64,000 bases of DNA from the NCBI RefSeq assembly GCF_003024805.1, contig NZ_PUEC01000017.1, positions 1 through 64,000 on the forward strand. The letters run 5' to 3'. The notes under the pieces are model-generated. The model had not been told where the DNA came from and did not search any database. It saw only the letters and a program-made list of their open reading frames with translations. The stretch is from Duncaniella muris (GTDB taxonomy: Bacteria; Bacteroidota; Bacteroidia; Bacteroidales; Muribaculaceae). The translations under genes were made by a program, and so were the position numbers. Below, piece by piece: positions 52,374 to 61,146 of the stretch (positions within the stretch are counted from its first letter, which is position 1; each line of letters begins with the position of its first letter).

Positions 52374-53018
52374 TCAGGCCTGATCGGTGTCTTTGGCGCG
52401 TTTGCGTTTCAATATCTCGGCTACGCGGGCGGCTTCCTCGTATTCCTCACGCTCTATGTGGCGGGCGAGAGTTTTTTCGAGTTCCTCAATGGCGTAGTTT
52501 TCCAGCTTGGGTTCGGAATGGCTGCCGCTGTGTCCGTCTTCATCGCCGAAGGCCGGAGCTTCTACGTCTCCATCGTCTGTCGTTTCATCGGCTATTTCCA
52601 TTTCGAAGCCCGTGGCTTCGAGTATGTCAGGAGTGGTATAGATAGGTGCGCCGGTGCGCATGGCTATCGCTATGGCATCGCTTGTGCGGGAGTCGATGGT
52701 CACAGTCCGGTCACCGTCAGAAAATGTGATTTCCGAAGAGAAAATACCGTCTTCGAATTTGTAGATGAAAACTTCGGTCAGTTTCACGCCGAAAGCGTGG
52801 GCGAAACTCACGAAAAGATCGTGGGTCATAGGCCGTGGCGGTGTGATGTTTTCCATCTTCATTGCGATTGACTGGGCTTCGGCCGCGCCGATCACCACCG
52901 GAATGCGCATCGGACCACCCACCTGCGCGAGAATCAGCGCGTAGGCTCCTGACTGGATCTGGCTGTAGGAAAGGCCCATCACTTTGAGCCTTACCCGGTT
53001 TTCATCGTTCTCTGACAT
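52374..53018 (-). CDS. bifunctional nuclease (DUF151) with UVR motif
   Basis: Residues 1-140 are a BFN/DUF151 domain, with MGLSYSQIQSGAYALIL, IPVVIGAAEAQSIAM, and RTSDAIAIAMRTGAPIY, all well-conserved features. The linker (about 145-170) is acidic. Near the C-terminus AIEELEKTLARHIEREEYEEAARVAE is a UVR motif, found in UvrB/UvrC and clamp loaders. The 214-residue size fits the Bacteroidetes form. Bifunctional nucleases have been proposed to act in DNA or RNA metabolism; the role here is inferred. Confidence 0.87.
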   Translation of the reverse strand: MSENDENRVRLKVMGLSYSQIQSGAYALILAQVGGPMRIPVVIGAAEAQSIAMKMENITPPRPMTHDLFVSFAHAFGVKLTEVFIYKFEDGIFSSEITFSDGDRTVTIDSRTSDAIAIAMRTGAPIYTTPDILEATGFEMEIADETTDDGDVEAPAFGDEDGHSGSHSEPKLENYAIEELEKTLARHIEREEYEEAARVAEILKRKRAKDTDQA

Positions 53019-53072
53019 GAGCTCTTGCTATATATATTATATATGTGGCGTTTTTCGGTTATTATTTTCAGT

Positions 53073-54149
53073 CTATGAGATATTGCGGCCGGTGATCACT
53101 CCGCTGCCATAGCAGAGGCGGGCATCGCGGTCATAGATGACTCCGAACTGGCCGGGGGCTATGCCCTGGACCGGGACCTCGGATTCGATGATATATTCGC
53201 CCTGCCCCATGCGGCTCAGGCGGGCCGGCAGAAATTCGGGCGAGTGGCGGTTTTTAAACCGGATCTCAACGCCGTCACAGTCATCGGGCCACGGATCGCG
53301 GGTGATCCAGTGCATCTCGTCAAGATGGATCAGTTTGCCATATTGCTTTTCGGTGTCGTAGCCCTGCGAGACGTAGACCACGTTGTCATTGACGTTTTTC
53401 TTCACCACATACCACGGGCCTCCGCTCAGCCCAAGGCCTTTGCGCTGCCCTATGGTGTGAAACCAGAATCCGCGGTGCTCTCCGAGCTTGCGGCCGGTCT
53501 CGATCTCGATGATAGGGCCCGGCTTTTCGCCAAGGTGGCGGCGGATGAAGTCGTTGTAGTTTATCTTGCCCAGAAAGCAGATGCCCTGACTGTCGCGGCG
53601 GAATGCGTTGGGCAGCTGTGTGGTCACTGCAATTTCCCTTACGCGGCTTTTGGGCAGGTCGCCGATAGGAAACATCAGATGGCTCAGCTGAGGGTAGCTG
53701 ATGCGGCATAGAAAATCGGTCTGATCTTTGACGGCATCAATGCCGGTGCCGAGATAGACAAGACCGTCGATCTCATGGGTAGTGGCATAGTGGCCCGTGG
53801 CGGTTTTGTCGAACTCATGGCCCCAGCGCTCTTCAAAGAAGCCGAATTTGATCATCTTGTTGCACATGATGTCGGGGTTCGGAGTGAGTCCGGAGCGCAC
53901 GGTCCGGAGCGCATAGTCCATCACATTGTCCCAATACTCCTGGTGGAGCGACACCACATCAAATGGCAGTCCGTAGCGGCGTGCTATGAACGAGCACATC
54001 TCGATGTCTTCCTCGGCCGAGCAGTCGCCCTCGCCGTTGTCAAGCCCGATTCTTATATAGAAAAGGTGCAGGTCATGGCCTTCCTCCACAAGCCGGTGGA
54101 CGGCCACGGCGCTGTCAACGCCTCCTGATATCAGTGCGGCAATCTTCAT
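53073..54149 (-). CDS. mnmA: tRNA-specific 2-thiouridylase MnmA
   Basis: MnmA adds sulfur to U34 of tRNAs for Lys, Glu and Gln. The 358-residue enzyme begins with the PP-loop ATP site ALISGGVDSAV. NPDIMCNKMIKF holds the first catalytic Cys and DSQGICFLGKINY the second, both present. It is complete and of normal length. It is in a run of minus-strand genes, 54 bases downstream of the DoxX-type gene. Confidence 0.95.
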   Translation of the reverse strand: MKIAALISGGVDSAVAVHRLVEEGHDLHLFYIRIGLDNGEGDCSAEEDIEMCSFIARRYGLPFDVVSLHQEYWDNVMDYALRTVRSGLTPNPDIMCNKMIKFGFFEERWGHEFDKTATGHYATTHEIDGLVYLGTGIDAVKDQTDFLCRISYPQLSHLMFPIGDLPKSRVREIAVTTQLPNAFRRDSQGICFLGKINYNDFIRRHLGEKPGPIIEIETGRKLGEHRGFWFHTIGQRKGLGLSGGPWYVVKKNVNDNVVYVSQGYDTEKQYGKLIHLDEMHWITRDPWPDDCDGVEIRFKNRHSPEFLPARLSRMGQGEYIIESEVPVQGIAPGQFGVIYDRDARLCYGSGVITGRNIS

Positions 54150-54202
54150 TCAGTCGTTCTTTGGTTTTGCTAAAGTCATCGGTAGGGTTTTCAGGGGGAG
54201 AA

Positions 54203-54712
54203 TCAGACCTCCTCCATCTCTTCTTCCTCTGATTTGCCTTTGAGGTTGATGATATAGAGTGATATTAAATAGTCGAGTGATATTTTGCCCGGTCCGGCTA
54301 TGAGCAGGTAGAAATAGATGCCGATAAACATGATGGGCAGATAGCCGGGGTCGGTGCTGTCAAGACCGTAGACTGGCAGGAAGGGCACCATGTCGTGGAG
54401 TATGTAGTACTCGGCGGCTATCATGGCGAAAATAGGCGGGAGGGTGCTCAGACGGGTCATGAAACCAGCCATGATCAGCAGCGAGCAGACGAGCTCGATG
54501 GTGATCATGATGATCAGCGAGCATTCCGATGACATGTTCAGAACCGTCGGGAAAGAGTTGCAGAGCACACTGTAGTTTACCAGATGGCGTATGCCGAACT
54601 GCAGCAGCATCATACCCACAAAGAGACGGATAAACAGTCGTGCGAGATTCGAATAAGTGTAGCCGGAAAGCTTTACGAAGCAGTTGACCGGCCAGGAATT
54701 ATACCAACTCAT
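54203..54712 (-). CDS. DoxX-like membrane protein
   Basis: A 169-residue membrane protein with four hydrophobic segments and LARLFIRLFVGMMLLQFGIRHL at about 23-44, resembling the DoxX family, which is often linked to respiration or redox stress. The C-terminus is acidic (KSEEEEMEEV). It is followed on the minus strand by mnmA and preceded, 21 bases upstream, by a thioredoxin-like gene, so the two may be cotranscribed. A specific function cannot be given. Confidence 0.78.
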   Translation of the reverse strand: MSWYNSWPVNCFVKLSGYTYSNLARLFIRLFVGMMLLQFGIRHLVNYSVLCNSFPTVLNMSSECSLIIMITIELVCSLLIMAGFMTRLSTLPPIFAMIAAEYYILHDMVPFLPVYGLDSTDPGYLPIMFIGIYFYLLIAGPGKISLDYLISLYIINLKGKSEEEEMEEV

Positions 54713-54733
54713 AGATTTTTTTGATCTCTCTGA

Positions 54734-55621
54734 TTAGCGTTTCTTTAACTGTCGGGCCACATCAAGCACCTGGTCTATGGTAAGATGCTTGAAGCGCACG
54801 TTGTGATTCTTGTCGATGATGTAGAAATCCGGAGTGCCGTTTCTGAGGTCTACAGTAAGGTCGGCGTCGGGATTGGCTCCCACGCTCCATGCCGACGGGT
54901 AGGAACCCACGGACTGTTTCCATTCATCCGAAGGTTCTGTCAGCGAAATGGCCACTATTTTGGCTTTGCCCTCGCTGATAAGCTCGGTCATTGATATGTC
55001 GGCGTCGAGGCGTATGCGGGCCATGTTGCAGTCATCGCAGTCAGGATCGTTGAAAAACACTACCAGAACCTGGGCCGAGTCACTGTCGAGATTCCTGCTC
55101 TGTCCCTCGCGGGTAGTGTAGGGCAGAGAGGCGAAGCGCTTGCCGGTCATAGAGTTTTTCAGTATTTTGGCCTGATGCGCGAAGCGGGCTTTTGAGGCTT
55201 TGTCAATGCGCTTGTTTGAAGCCACAGCCTCGGCAAAGGGCAGATAGAGCTCATCGATCCACATCTCGGCGGTATCGCCATAGAGTAGGTTTTCGGCACA
55301 TTCGGCCATGAACAATTGGTCAGCCGGCTGCTTTTCAAGCTTCTTGGTAAAACGGTTGACCGAGGCTATTGCCGAATCGGGAGTGGCGTTGCGCAGTATC
55401 GAGATATAGACATTGAACTCCTGGGCCATCTTGTGTTTGGCCGAGAAGGCCTTTTTCAGCTCGCAGAAGTCCCAGAAATGGCGAGCCATATAGTCGCAAC
55501 GGCTCTGAAAGAGCTTGATCGAGTCAGGCACTATGGGATATTGGAAATATGTGTCGGCCTTGGCTCCGAGGCTTACGCCGAGGAAGACCATGAGGCAGAG
55601 AAGCAGTCGTTTGATTTTCAT
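54734..55621 (-). CDS. secreted thioredoxin-like protein with DUF5106-type N-terminus
   Basis: The 295-residue protein has a signal peptide (MKIKRLLLCLMVFLGVSLGAKA). A helical DUF5106-like part (about 25-160) comes before a thioredoxin-like fold (about 165-295), where VLVVFFNDPDCDDCNMARI holds the redox-type CDDC motif and GTPDFYIIDKNHNVRF the cis-Pro region. It probably works in periplasmic disulfide or thiol chemistry. It starts opposite to xseA and has its own promoter at 55653. Confidence 0.82.
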   Translation of the reverse strand: MKIKRLLLCLMVFLGVSLGAKADTYFQYPIVPDSIKLFQSRCDYMARHFWDFCELKKAFSAKHKMAQEFNVYISILRNATPDSAIASVNRFTKKLEKQPADQLFMAECAENLLYGDTAEMWIDELYLPFAEAVASNKRIDKASKARFAHQAKILKNSMTGKRFASLPYTTREGQSRNLDSDSAQVLVVFFNDPDCDDCNMARIRLDADISMTELISEGKAKIVAISLTEPSDEWKQSVGSYPSAWSVGANPDADLTVDLRNGTPDFYIIDKNHNVRFKHLTIDQVLDVARQLKKR

Positions 55622-55652
55622 TCGTTCTGGCTAATGTATAATTTTGCAATCA

Positions 55653-55660
55653 CAAAGATA
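55653..55660 (-). promoter_or_regulatory. -7 box for the thioredoxin-like gene
   Basis: On the minus strand TATCTTTG (plus CAAAGATA) lies 31 bases before the ATG. The -33 region is not clear. Confidence 0.45.
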
Positions 55661-55735
55661 AACAAAATCTCTCAAAAGCGAAAAAATAATCCTCCCGCTC
55701 CGCATTATCGCACTGAAATGCCCGACGCAGGGATG

Positions 55736-55743
55736 TATTTTTG
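55736..55743 (+). promoter_or_regulatory. -7 box for xseA
   Basis: TATTTTTG fits TAnnTTTG, 47 bases before the xseA ATG at 55791. A second match, TAATTTTG at 55778, is too close for a normal leader but would give a nearly leaderless start. Confidence 0.4.
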
Positions 55744-55790
55744 CAGTGTGGGTGACTGTGGATAATATGAATTTCTGTAATTTTGCACTT

Positions 55791-57095
55791 ATGAATTCTG
55801 AAACGCTGACTCTTGAAGAACTTACCTCGCGTCTGGGTGCGGTGCTGGCCTCCGAACCGTCGCTGCGCAATGTCTGGGTCACGGCCGAGACCTCTGACGT
55901 GCGCCGTGCCATGCATTGTTATCTCGAACTGGTCCAGAAAAATCCGTCGACCGGTGAGCCGGTAGCCCGGATGCGCGCCACTGTCTGGCGCTCGGCTCTT
56001 GCCAGGATTGACGCTGATTTCGCAGCCGCTACCGGCAGCCGTCTTGCAAGCGGCATGAAAGTCAGAGTCCTTGTTTCGGTCAACTACCATCCCTCCTACG
56101 GGATTTCGCTCAATATCACAGATATAGATCCGGCCTACACTATGGGCGATCTGATGCGTCTGCGTCTCGAAATCCTCTCACGGCTCCAGAAAGAGGGAGT
56201 TCTGGAACTGAACCGTGAATTGCAGTGGCCCGATGTGCCTTCGCGTATCGCTGTGATTTCCGCCCCCGGAGCGGCCGGCTACGGCGATTTCATCCATCAG
56301 CTCTACACCAACCGCCGTCATCTGCGTTTTGCCACCCGCCTTTATCCGGCGCTGATGCAGGGGCGTGAGGCTCCCTACACTATAATCGAGGCTCTTGAAC
56401 AGATAGCTGCCGACGAGGAAATGTGGGATGGGGTGGTGATCATACGCGGCGGCGGAGCCACGAGCGATCTTGCCGCGTTTGAAAACTATGATCTTGCCGC
56501 CAACATTGCCCAGTTCCCGCTGCCGGTCATTATAGGGATAGGGCATGAACGCGATGTCACGGTGCTTGACTATGTTGCCAACATGCGTGTCAAGACCCCC
56601 ACAGCAGCCGCCGAATGGCTGATTGGCCGTGGCGCAGAAGCCCTTGATCGTCTCGATCAGCTTGCCTCGGAGATCCATCACACAGCTTCAGCCATGCTCA
56701 GCGGAGCCCGTGAGCAGCTTTCATACATTTCAGCGACTTTGCCGCACCTCCCGGCTACAGCTCTCAAAAATTCATCGCGGCGGCTCGACCGCTATGCGAT
56801 GGCTCTTTCAGAAACCGTCCGCGGACGTCTGCGTCCGCGCATCTCGCAGCTCGATATGATCTCGGAGCGGATTCCAGCTCTTGCACGGGCGGCTGTCGAC
56901 CGACAGAAATCGCGCCTTGAGTCAGCCGGCCGGCTCATTGATGTGCTCTCGCCCCTGGCCACTCTTCGCCGCGGCTATTCCATCACCCGTGTCAACGGCC
57001 GTGCAGTGACATCGGTTGCCGATATCGCGCCGGGCGTAAGGATCGAGACCACTCTCGCCGACGGTACTGTAGGTTCTGTAGCTGACACCCTCTAA
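55791..57095 (+). CDS. xseA: exodeoxyribonuclease VII large subunit
   Basis: XseA, with XseB, degrades single-stranded DNA. I start at ATG 55791 (MNSETLTLEELTSRLGAVL), which matches the family N-terminus; the frame extends 45 bases upstream. The 434 residues show the N-terminal OB domain (about 1-105), RIAVISAPGAAGYGDF, VVIIRGGGATSDLAAFENYDLA (catalytic region), IGHERDVTVLDYVANMRVKTPTAAAEW, and a helical C-terminus. No XseB gene follows; a helical protein follows instead. Confidence 0.93.
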   Translation: MNSETLTLEELTSRLGAVLASEPSLRNVWVTAETSDVRRAMHCYLELVQKNPSTGEPVARMRATVWRSALARIDADFAAATGSRLASGMKVRVLVSVNYHPSYGISLNITDIDPAYTMGDLMRLRLEILSRLQKEGVLELNRELQWPDVPSRIAVISAPGAAGYGDFIHQLYTNRRHLRFATRLYPALMQGREAPYTIIEALEQIAADEEMWDGVVIIRGGGATSDLAAFENYDLAANIAQFPLPVIIGIGHERDVTVLDYVANMRVKTPTAAAEWLIGRGAEALDRLDQLASEIHHTASAMLSGAREQLSYISATLPHLPATALKNSSRRLDRYAMALSETVRGRLRPRISQLDMISERIPALARAAVDRQKSRLESAGRLIDVLSPLATLRRGYSITRVNGRAVTSVADIAPGVRIETTLADGTVGSVADTL

Positions 57096-57203
57096 ACATT
57101 CTTTAAGCTCATTTAAGACACTCTGCTGCAACTCCCTTTCTTAAGGGTTGTTATAAAGATGTGAGAAAAAACATAACAAACAACCTTTAAAGCTTAATGA
57201 ATT

Positions 57204-57554
57204 ATGGAATCAATGCAGCAGAACATAGCCGACAAGGCGGGCCAGGTGTCCGCTCAGGCTGCCAAAGTCAGCGCGGAAGCCGCTGAAGTCGCCGCCAAAG
57301 CCCAGTATAAAGCCGATAAGGCTGAAATTAAAGCTACTGCAGCTGAAGCTCAGGCAAACGCAAAAGAAAAACTTGCTGAAGCCAAGGAAAACCTTGCCGA
57401 CAAGATTGCAGACGCCAAAGAGACATTGGCAGATAAACTTGACGATATTAAAGAAAAATCATCTCCGCTGATCGACAAGATCAAATCAGGAGCTGCCAGC
57501 GCGCTCAATTCGATAGCCGATACTGCATCGAATCTGGCCGATAAACTCGACTGA
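57204..57554 (+). CDS. small Ala/Lys/Glu-rich helical protein after xseA
   Basis: The 116-residue protein is almost all Ala, Lys, Glu and Asp with repeated 11-mer-like patterns (KENLADKIADAKETLADKL), predicted as amphipathic helix or coiled coil. It has no signal peptide or domain I recognise, and it lacks the XseB signature despite following xseA by 108 bases. It may resemble apolipoprotein- or LEA-like stress proteins. A strong terminator lies downstream. Confidence 0.7.
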   Translation: MESMQQNIADKAGQVSAQAAKVSAEAAEVAAKAQYKADKAEIKATAAEAQANAKEKLAEAKENLADKIADAKETLADKLDDIKEKSSPLIDKIKSGAASALNSIADTASNLADKLD

Positions 57555-57674
57555 GATCCCCCTAATATCATAAATCCAACACATTTACAAATTCCCCCGG
57601 TCCTCTCGCGTGACGTGTTGCTCTTTCTACCACCGCAACCCGCGCCTGACCGGGGTTTCTTTGTGGGATGCTAT

Positions 57675-57722
57675 AAGAGCCCGTTTCCCGGTGTCGTTGA
57701 CATCGGTGTGAACGGGCTCTTG
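57675..57722. terminator. terminator between the helical protein and gldE
   Basis: AAGAGCCCGTT pairs with AACGGGCTCTT, with an inner CGGTGTC/GACATCG hairpin, and GCTGTTTTTTCT follows on the plus strand. It serves the plus-strand gene and may also end gldE transcription. A second hairpin CCCCCGGTC/GACCGGGG at about 57595-57650 is also present. Confidence 0.7.
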
Positions 57723-57755
57723 CTGTTTTTTCTAAACGGGGGTATGAAACACCCG

Positions 57756-59042
57756 CTATGATTGCTCAGTCTGGGCCTTTTCCACCCGGATCAGATCAAG
57801 GCGTGTGGCCGACCGTCCGAGGATTGTAAATTTCAGATCATCGATCTCAATGGTGTCGCCCTGTGCCGGGAGAGTTCCGGTCGAGTTGATCAGATAGCCG
57901 GCAAGGGTCTGGTACTCGTCATCTTCAGGAATGTCAAGACGGAAATCGTCACGGAGAGTGCGCACTTCTATGCGGCCTGAGAATTCAAACACTCCGGGAG
58001 CTACCTCAGATGCCGTCAGCCGTGTCTTGTCATGTTCGTCCTGGATATCCCCGAAGATTTCCTCCACAAGGTCTTCGAGAGTGACAAGGCCCGCGGTGCC
58101 TCCGAATTCATCGACTACTACCGCCATCGAGCGCTTTTCGCTCAGCAGACGCCGCATCATGGTGTTGGCCAGAAGGGTCTCAGGGGCATAGAGCACCTCC
58201 TTGATATGTTCCTTCCAGTCACTCGTCGGATCGAAGAGTTCCGACACATGCACATAGCCCACCACATTGTCGATGTCATCGCGATAGACCAGGATCTTGC
58301 TGCGGCCTGACGAGGTGAAGAGCTCCGAAAGCTCATCGCGCGAGGTGGAGTCGATGTCCACCGCCACAAGTTCGTTGCGGGGAGCCATGCAGTCGCGCAG
58401 CTGTGTGGTCGAGAAGTCGAGAGCGTTGTGGAAAATCTTTACCTCGTTATCAACCTCCACTTCCTCAGGATTTTCCAGATCGTCGATCTTGGTGTCGAGA
58501 TAATCGTTGAGTTCATTGATGGAGAGCACTCCGAGACGGGTGTCCTCGGCCTTGATCCCTGCCATGCGCATGAGCATTTTTGAAAGCCATGAAGTGAACC
58601 AGGAAATCGGGTAAAGCACTATGTAGAAAAAGTAGACCGGAAGAGCCGATACCTTCAGCGAGGTGTTCGGATTGATGCGGAACACGGATTTCGGCAGAAA
58701 TTCACCGGTGAAGAGTATGACAAGGGTCGAGATAATGGTCTGGAGAATAAGAATGACAGCCTGATTGTCCGAAATGTGTTCGGCTATCCAAGGCTCGAGC
58801 AGAGCGGCCGCCCCCATGCCGTAGATCACGAGCATGATATTGTTGCCCACAAGGATGGTCGAGATGAAAAAGTCCTGATGTGAATAGTAGCGGCCTATTA
58901 TCCGGTTGATGATGCCTCCACGGCTGGTGTCGAGACCGATGCGGACACGGTCGGCTGAAATATAGGCGATCTCCACTCCTGAAAACAGGGCGGAGAAGCA
59001 GAGAGAGATCAGTGCGAGTATAATCCAGGCGGTGAGTGTCAT
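57756..59042 (-). CDS. gldE: gliding motility-associated membrane protein GldE-like
   Basis: The 428-residue protein has a CNNM/DUF21 membrane domain (about 1-190; FSALFSGVEIAYISADRVRI), two CBS domains (about 205-325) and a CorC/HlyC domain (about 340-420). GldE proteins of Bacteroidetes have this shape and act with other Gld proteins in the T9SS or gliding machinery. Its place just before lptC is the usual Bacteroidetes arrangement. It is a paralogue of the gene at 20139. Confidence 0.85.
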   Translation of the reverse strand: MTLTAWIILALISLCFSALFSGVEIAYISADRVRIGLDTSRGGIINRIIGRYYSHQDFFISTILVGNNIMLVIYGMGAAALLEPWIAEHISDNQAVILILQTIISTLVILFTGEFLPKSVFRINPNTSLKVSALPVYFFYIVLYPISWFTSWLSKMLMRMAGIKAEDTRLGVLSINELNDYLDTKIDDLENPEEVEVDNEVKIFHNALDFSTTQLRDCMAPRNELVAVDIDSTSRDELSELFTSSGRSKILVYRDDIDNVVGYVHVSELFDPTSDWKEHIKEVLYAPETLLANTMMRRLLSEKRSMAVVVDEFGGTAGLVTLEDLVEEIFGDIQDEHDKTRLTASEVAPGVFEFSGRIEVRTLRDDFRLDIPEDDEYQTLAGYLINSTGTLPAQGDTIEIDDLKFTILGRSATRLDLIRVEKAQTEQS

Positions 59043-59053
59043 TGGCTTGCGGT

Positions 59054-59830
59054 TTAGAAGCGGGTTGTCTGTGTCTGGAGGCTTTCAGACGTGCTTGCGG
59101 ATACCTTTTGTTGTGGCGGCTGCTGGATTTGCATCTTCGGTGCCGCGGTGTTTCTGTCAGGCTTGGCTCCGGACGGGCGTGAGGCTGCCGGCAGAGTATC
59201 AGCCGCAGGCTGTGGAACTTTCGGGCTCTGAGCAGATGAGTTACCGCCCGGAGTGAAGGCTCCGGCCGGAAAGATGCCTGAAACGCGGCGGATGGTGTAG
59301 CGCGTCAGGTTCTGGTTTGAGTCAAAGCCATAGCCTTCAAGCACCTTGTCGGGGCGCTCGATGTGGATGAACGAATCTGAGTAGAGTTTTTCCTGACGCT
59401 GGTCCCAGAATAGCTGGTTGGTCTGGAATTTTTCGTTCATGACATTGGTCAGGCTGACGTTTCCGTCAAGCCGCCAGAGTTGCTTGTTCTTGAAATATGT
59501 GGCCGAATCGGCTGTGACAGTGGCCTCGATTCGGAAAAAGTTGTCGTAGCGCTCAAGTCTCAGCCCCTCAGGAAAACGCCAGAACGGTTCCGGAGTCTCG
59601 TCATAGACATACCATATCGGGGTCACGATGCGATAACGCGTCACTCCTGAGTCAGAGATGAGGGTTTCGACGTCGCGGGTGAGCATTGTCGGTGTGTGGG
59701 TCGGATCGACAGAGCCGGTGGCCACAGGGTCGCTGTCTTTGCATCCGCTGACAACAAACGAGGCTCCGGTGATGGTCGCGAGGATCAAGGCTGGAAGCAG
59801 GCGCAGGCGGGTGACGGTTGAGGTCGTCAT
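59054..59830 (-). CDS. lptC: LPS export protein LptC
   Basis: LptC carries lipopolysaccharide from the inner membrane to the periplasmic bridge. The N-terminus ends in SFVVSGC with Cys30, so this may be a lipoprotein; YRIVTPIWYVYDE and ATYFKNKQLWRLDGNVSLTN match the LptC jellyroll. The last 60 residues are Pro/Gln/Ser-rich and probably unstructured. It starts 12 bases upstream of gldE. Typical for Bacteroidetes, it is longer than the E. coli protein (258 versus 191). Confidence 0.87.
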   Translation of the reverse strand: MTTSTVTRLRLLPALILATITGASFVVSGCKDSDPVATGSVDPTHTPTMLTRDVETLISDSGVTRYRIVTPIWYVYDETPEPFWRFPEGLRLERYDNFFRIEATVTADSATYFKNKQLWRLDGNVSLTNVMNEKFQTNQLFWDQRQEKLYSDSFIHIERPDKVLEGYGFDSNQNLTRYTIRRVSGIFPAGAFTPGGNSSAQSPKVPQPAADTLPAASRPSGAKPDRNTAAPKMQIQQPPQQKVSASTSESLQTQTTRF

Positions 59831-59904
59831 GGTGTGGCTGTAGGGTTGGTGTGATTCGGCCTTTTGGGGCTTGAGGGATCAGTGGTGGTGAGGCCCGGCG
59901 GTCT

Positions 59905-61146
59905 TTAACGGAGCTTGGGCTGGAAGAACCAAAGGCCGTTGAAGTTTATGCCGAGTGTGATGTTGAAATACTGTTCGGTCAGCAGTGCGTTTGGGGTCGA
60001 CTGGCGGTGGTGATATTCAAAACCGAGATTGATGACGTTTTTTGATTTTACGGTCGGGAAACCGAAGCCGCATGAGAATCCGTAGTCACGCACATTATTA
60101 TAGGTGTCTTTGCTCTTTACCATGACATAGTCGCGGTTGTAAAATCCGCCTGCACGGTAAGTGATGCGCTTGAAATAGCCTCCGTGGGGATTGGGGATGT
60201 AGCTAACACCGGCTCCGATGCGCCAGCGGTTGTCAAATTTGGTCGACGAAAAGTCTTCTATTTCGGTGAATTTGGCTTTGGCCCAGTTCTGGTAGGTGAA
60301 GTCGACTTCGGCCTGGAACTGTTTGTTCCATTCGTAGTTGATGCCCACGCCCCAGGTGTCGGCTATCGAAAATTTGTTGCGGAGGCTTGTCGAGGCCACT
60401 GTGTCGGGCTTGCTGTCTTGCGAGGTGTCATATTTGAGCACATAGGTCTTGCCGAGGAGGGTCTTGCCGGGCGAATACGTAACGCCGAGAGTCAGGTCGT
60501 TCTTGCGCGAAAGGTTGAGAGTGTACTGCATACCGAACTGGAAGTGGAAATCCTGGACTTCCATCACCTGCTCGAAGAGCGATGAGGTTGAACCTACGGC
60601 ATAGACGTCGTTGAACGTGTTGCCGAAAAGATAGCTCGCGTTGAAACCCACGGTGAAGTTTTTGAACGGTCTGACACCGGCTCCGAGGTAGAGCTGGTTG
60701 ATGCCGCCGGTGCCCTGGTGAGTGGCCACACCGTTTTCAATGTCAGATCCGAAGGCATAGCCCACCGATGAGTAGGGCAGTATGCCGGCGCTCACGCCGA
60801 TATAGCTTGTGACGGGAAACTGCATTGTGACATATTCGAGTCCGCCTCCCCAGTCCTTGGAGCTGCCGGTGTTGTCCTTGCGCCAGTACATGGAGACATC
60901 GGTTCCCATGTCGAAAAGGAATGTCAGAGAGTCAATGGCGGCATATGATGCCGGGTTCATGACATTGATCTGCCTTCCGGAACGCATGGCATAGCCCACT
61001 CCGCCCATCTGGCGCTGTGCGGAAGTGGCATTGTCGCCAAGAAGGCCATAGCCGAATTTTGAGTATGGACTTGTGGTCTGGGCCAGCGCGGCGGGGGCTG
61101 CGGTCATGGCCATGACGGCGAGGAGGAGAAATGGCTTAATTTTCAT
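59905..61146 (-). CDS. outer membrane beta-barrel protein, OmpP1/FadL-like
   Basis: The 413-residue protein has a signal peptide (MKIKPFLLLAVMAMTAAPAALA) and a mature part of alternating aromatic and polar beta strands that ends in NGLWFFQPKLR. Its N-terminus SPYSKFGYGLLGD and a conserved G-rich start are seen in Bacteroidetes barrel proteins next to coaX. It may belong to the OmpP1/FadL-type or a PorV-like group, but the ligand is unknown. It overlaps coaX by 11 bases and likely shares its mRNA. Confidence 0.75.
   Translation of the reverse strand: MKIKPFLLLAVMAMTAAPAALAQTTSPYSKFGYGLLGDNATSAQRQMGGVGYAMRSGRQINVMNPASYAAIDSLTFLFDMGTDVSMYWRKDNTGSSKDWGGGLEYVTMQFPVTSYIGVSAGILPYSSVGYAFGSDIENGVATHQGTGGINQLYLGAGVRPFKNFTVGFNASYLFGNTFNDVYAVGSTSSLFEQVMEVQDFHFQFGMQYTLNLSRKNDLTLGVTYSPGKTLLGKTYVLKYDTSQDSKPDTVASTSLRNKFSIADTWGVGINYEWNKQFQAEVDFTYQNWAKAKFTEIEDFSSTKFDNRWRIGAGVSYIPNPHGGYFKRITYRAGGFYNRDYVMVKSKDTYNNVRDYGFSCGFGFPTVKSKNVINLGFEYHHRQSTPNALLTEQYFNITLGINFNGLWFFQPKLR

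Noticed and set aside
57204-57554. XseB, because it follows xseA.
   Set aside because: The length and Ala/Lys repeats do not fit XseB and its conserved motif is missing.
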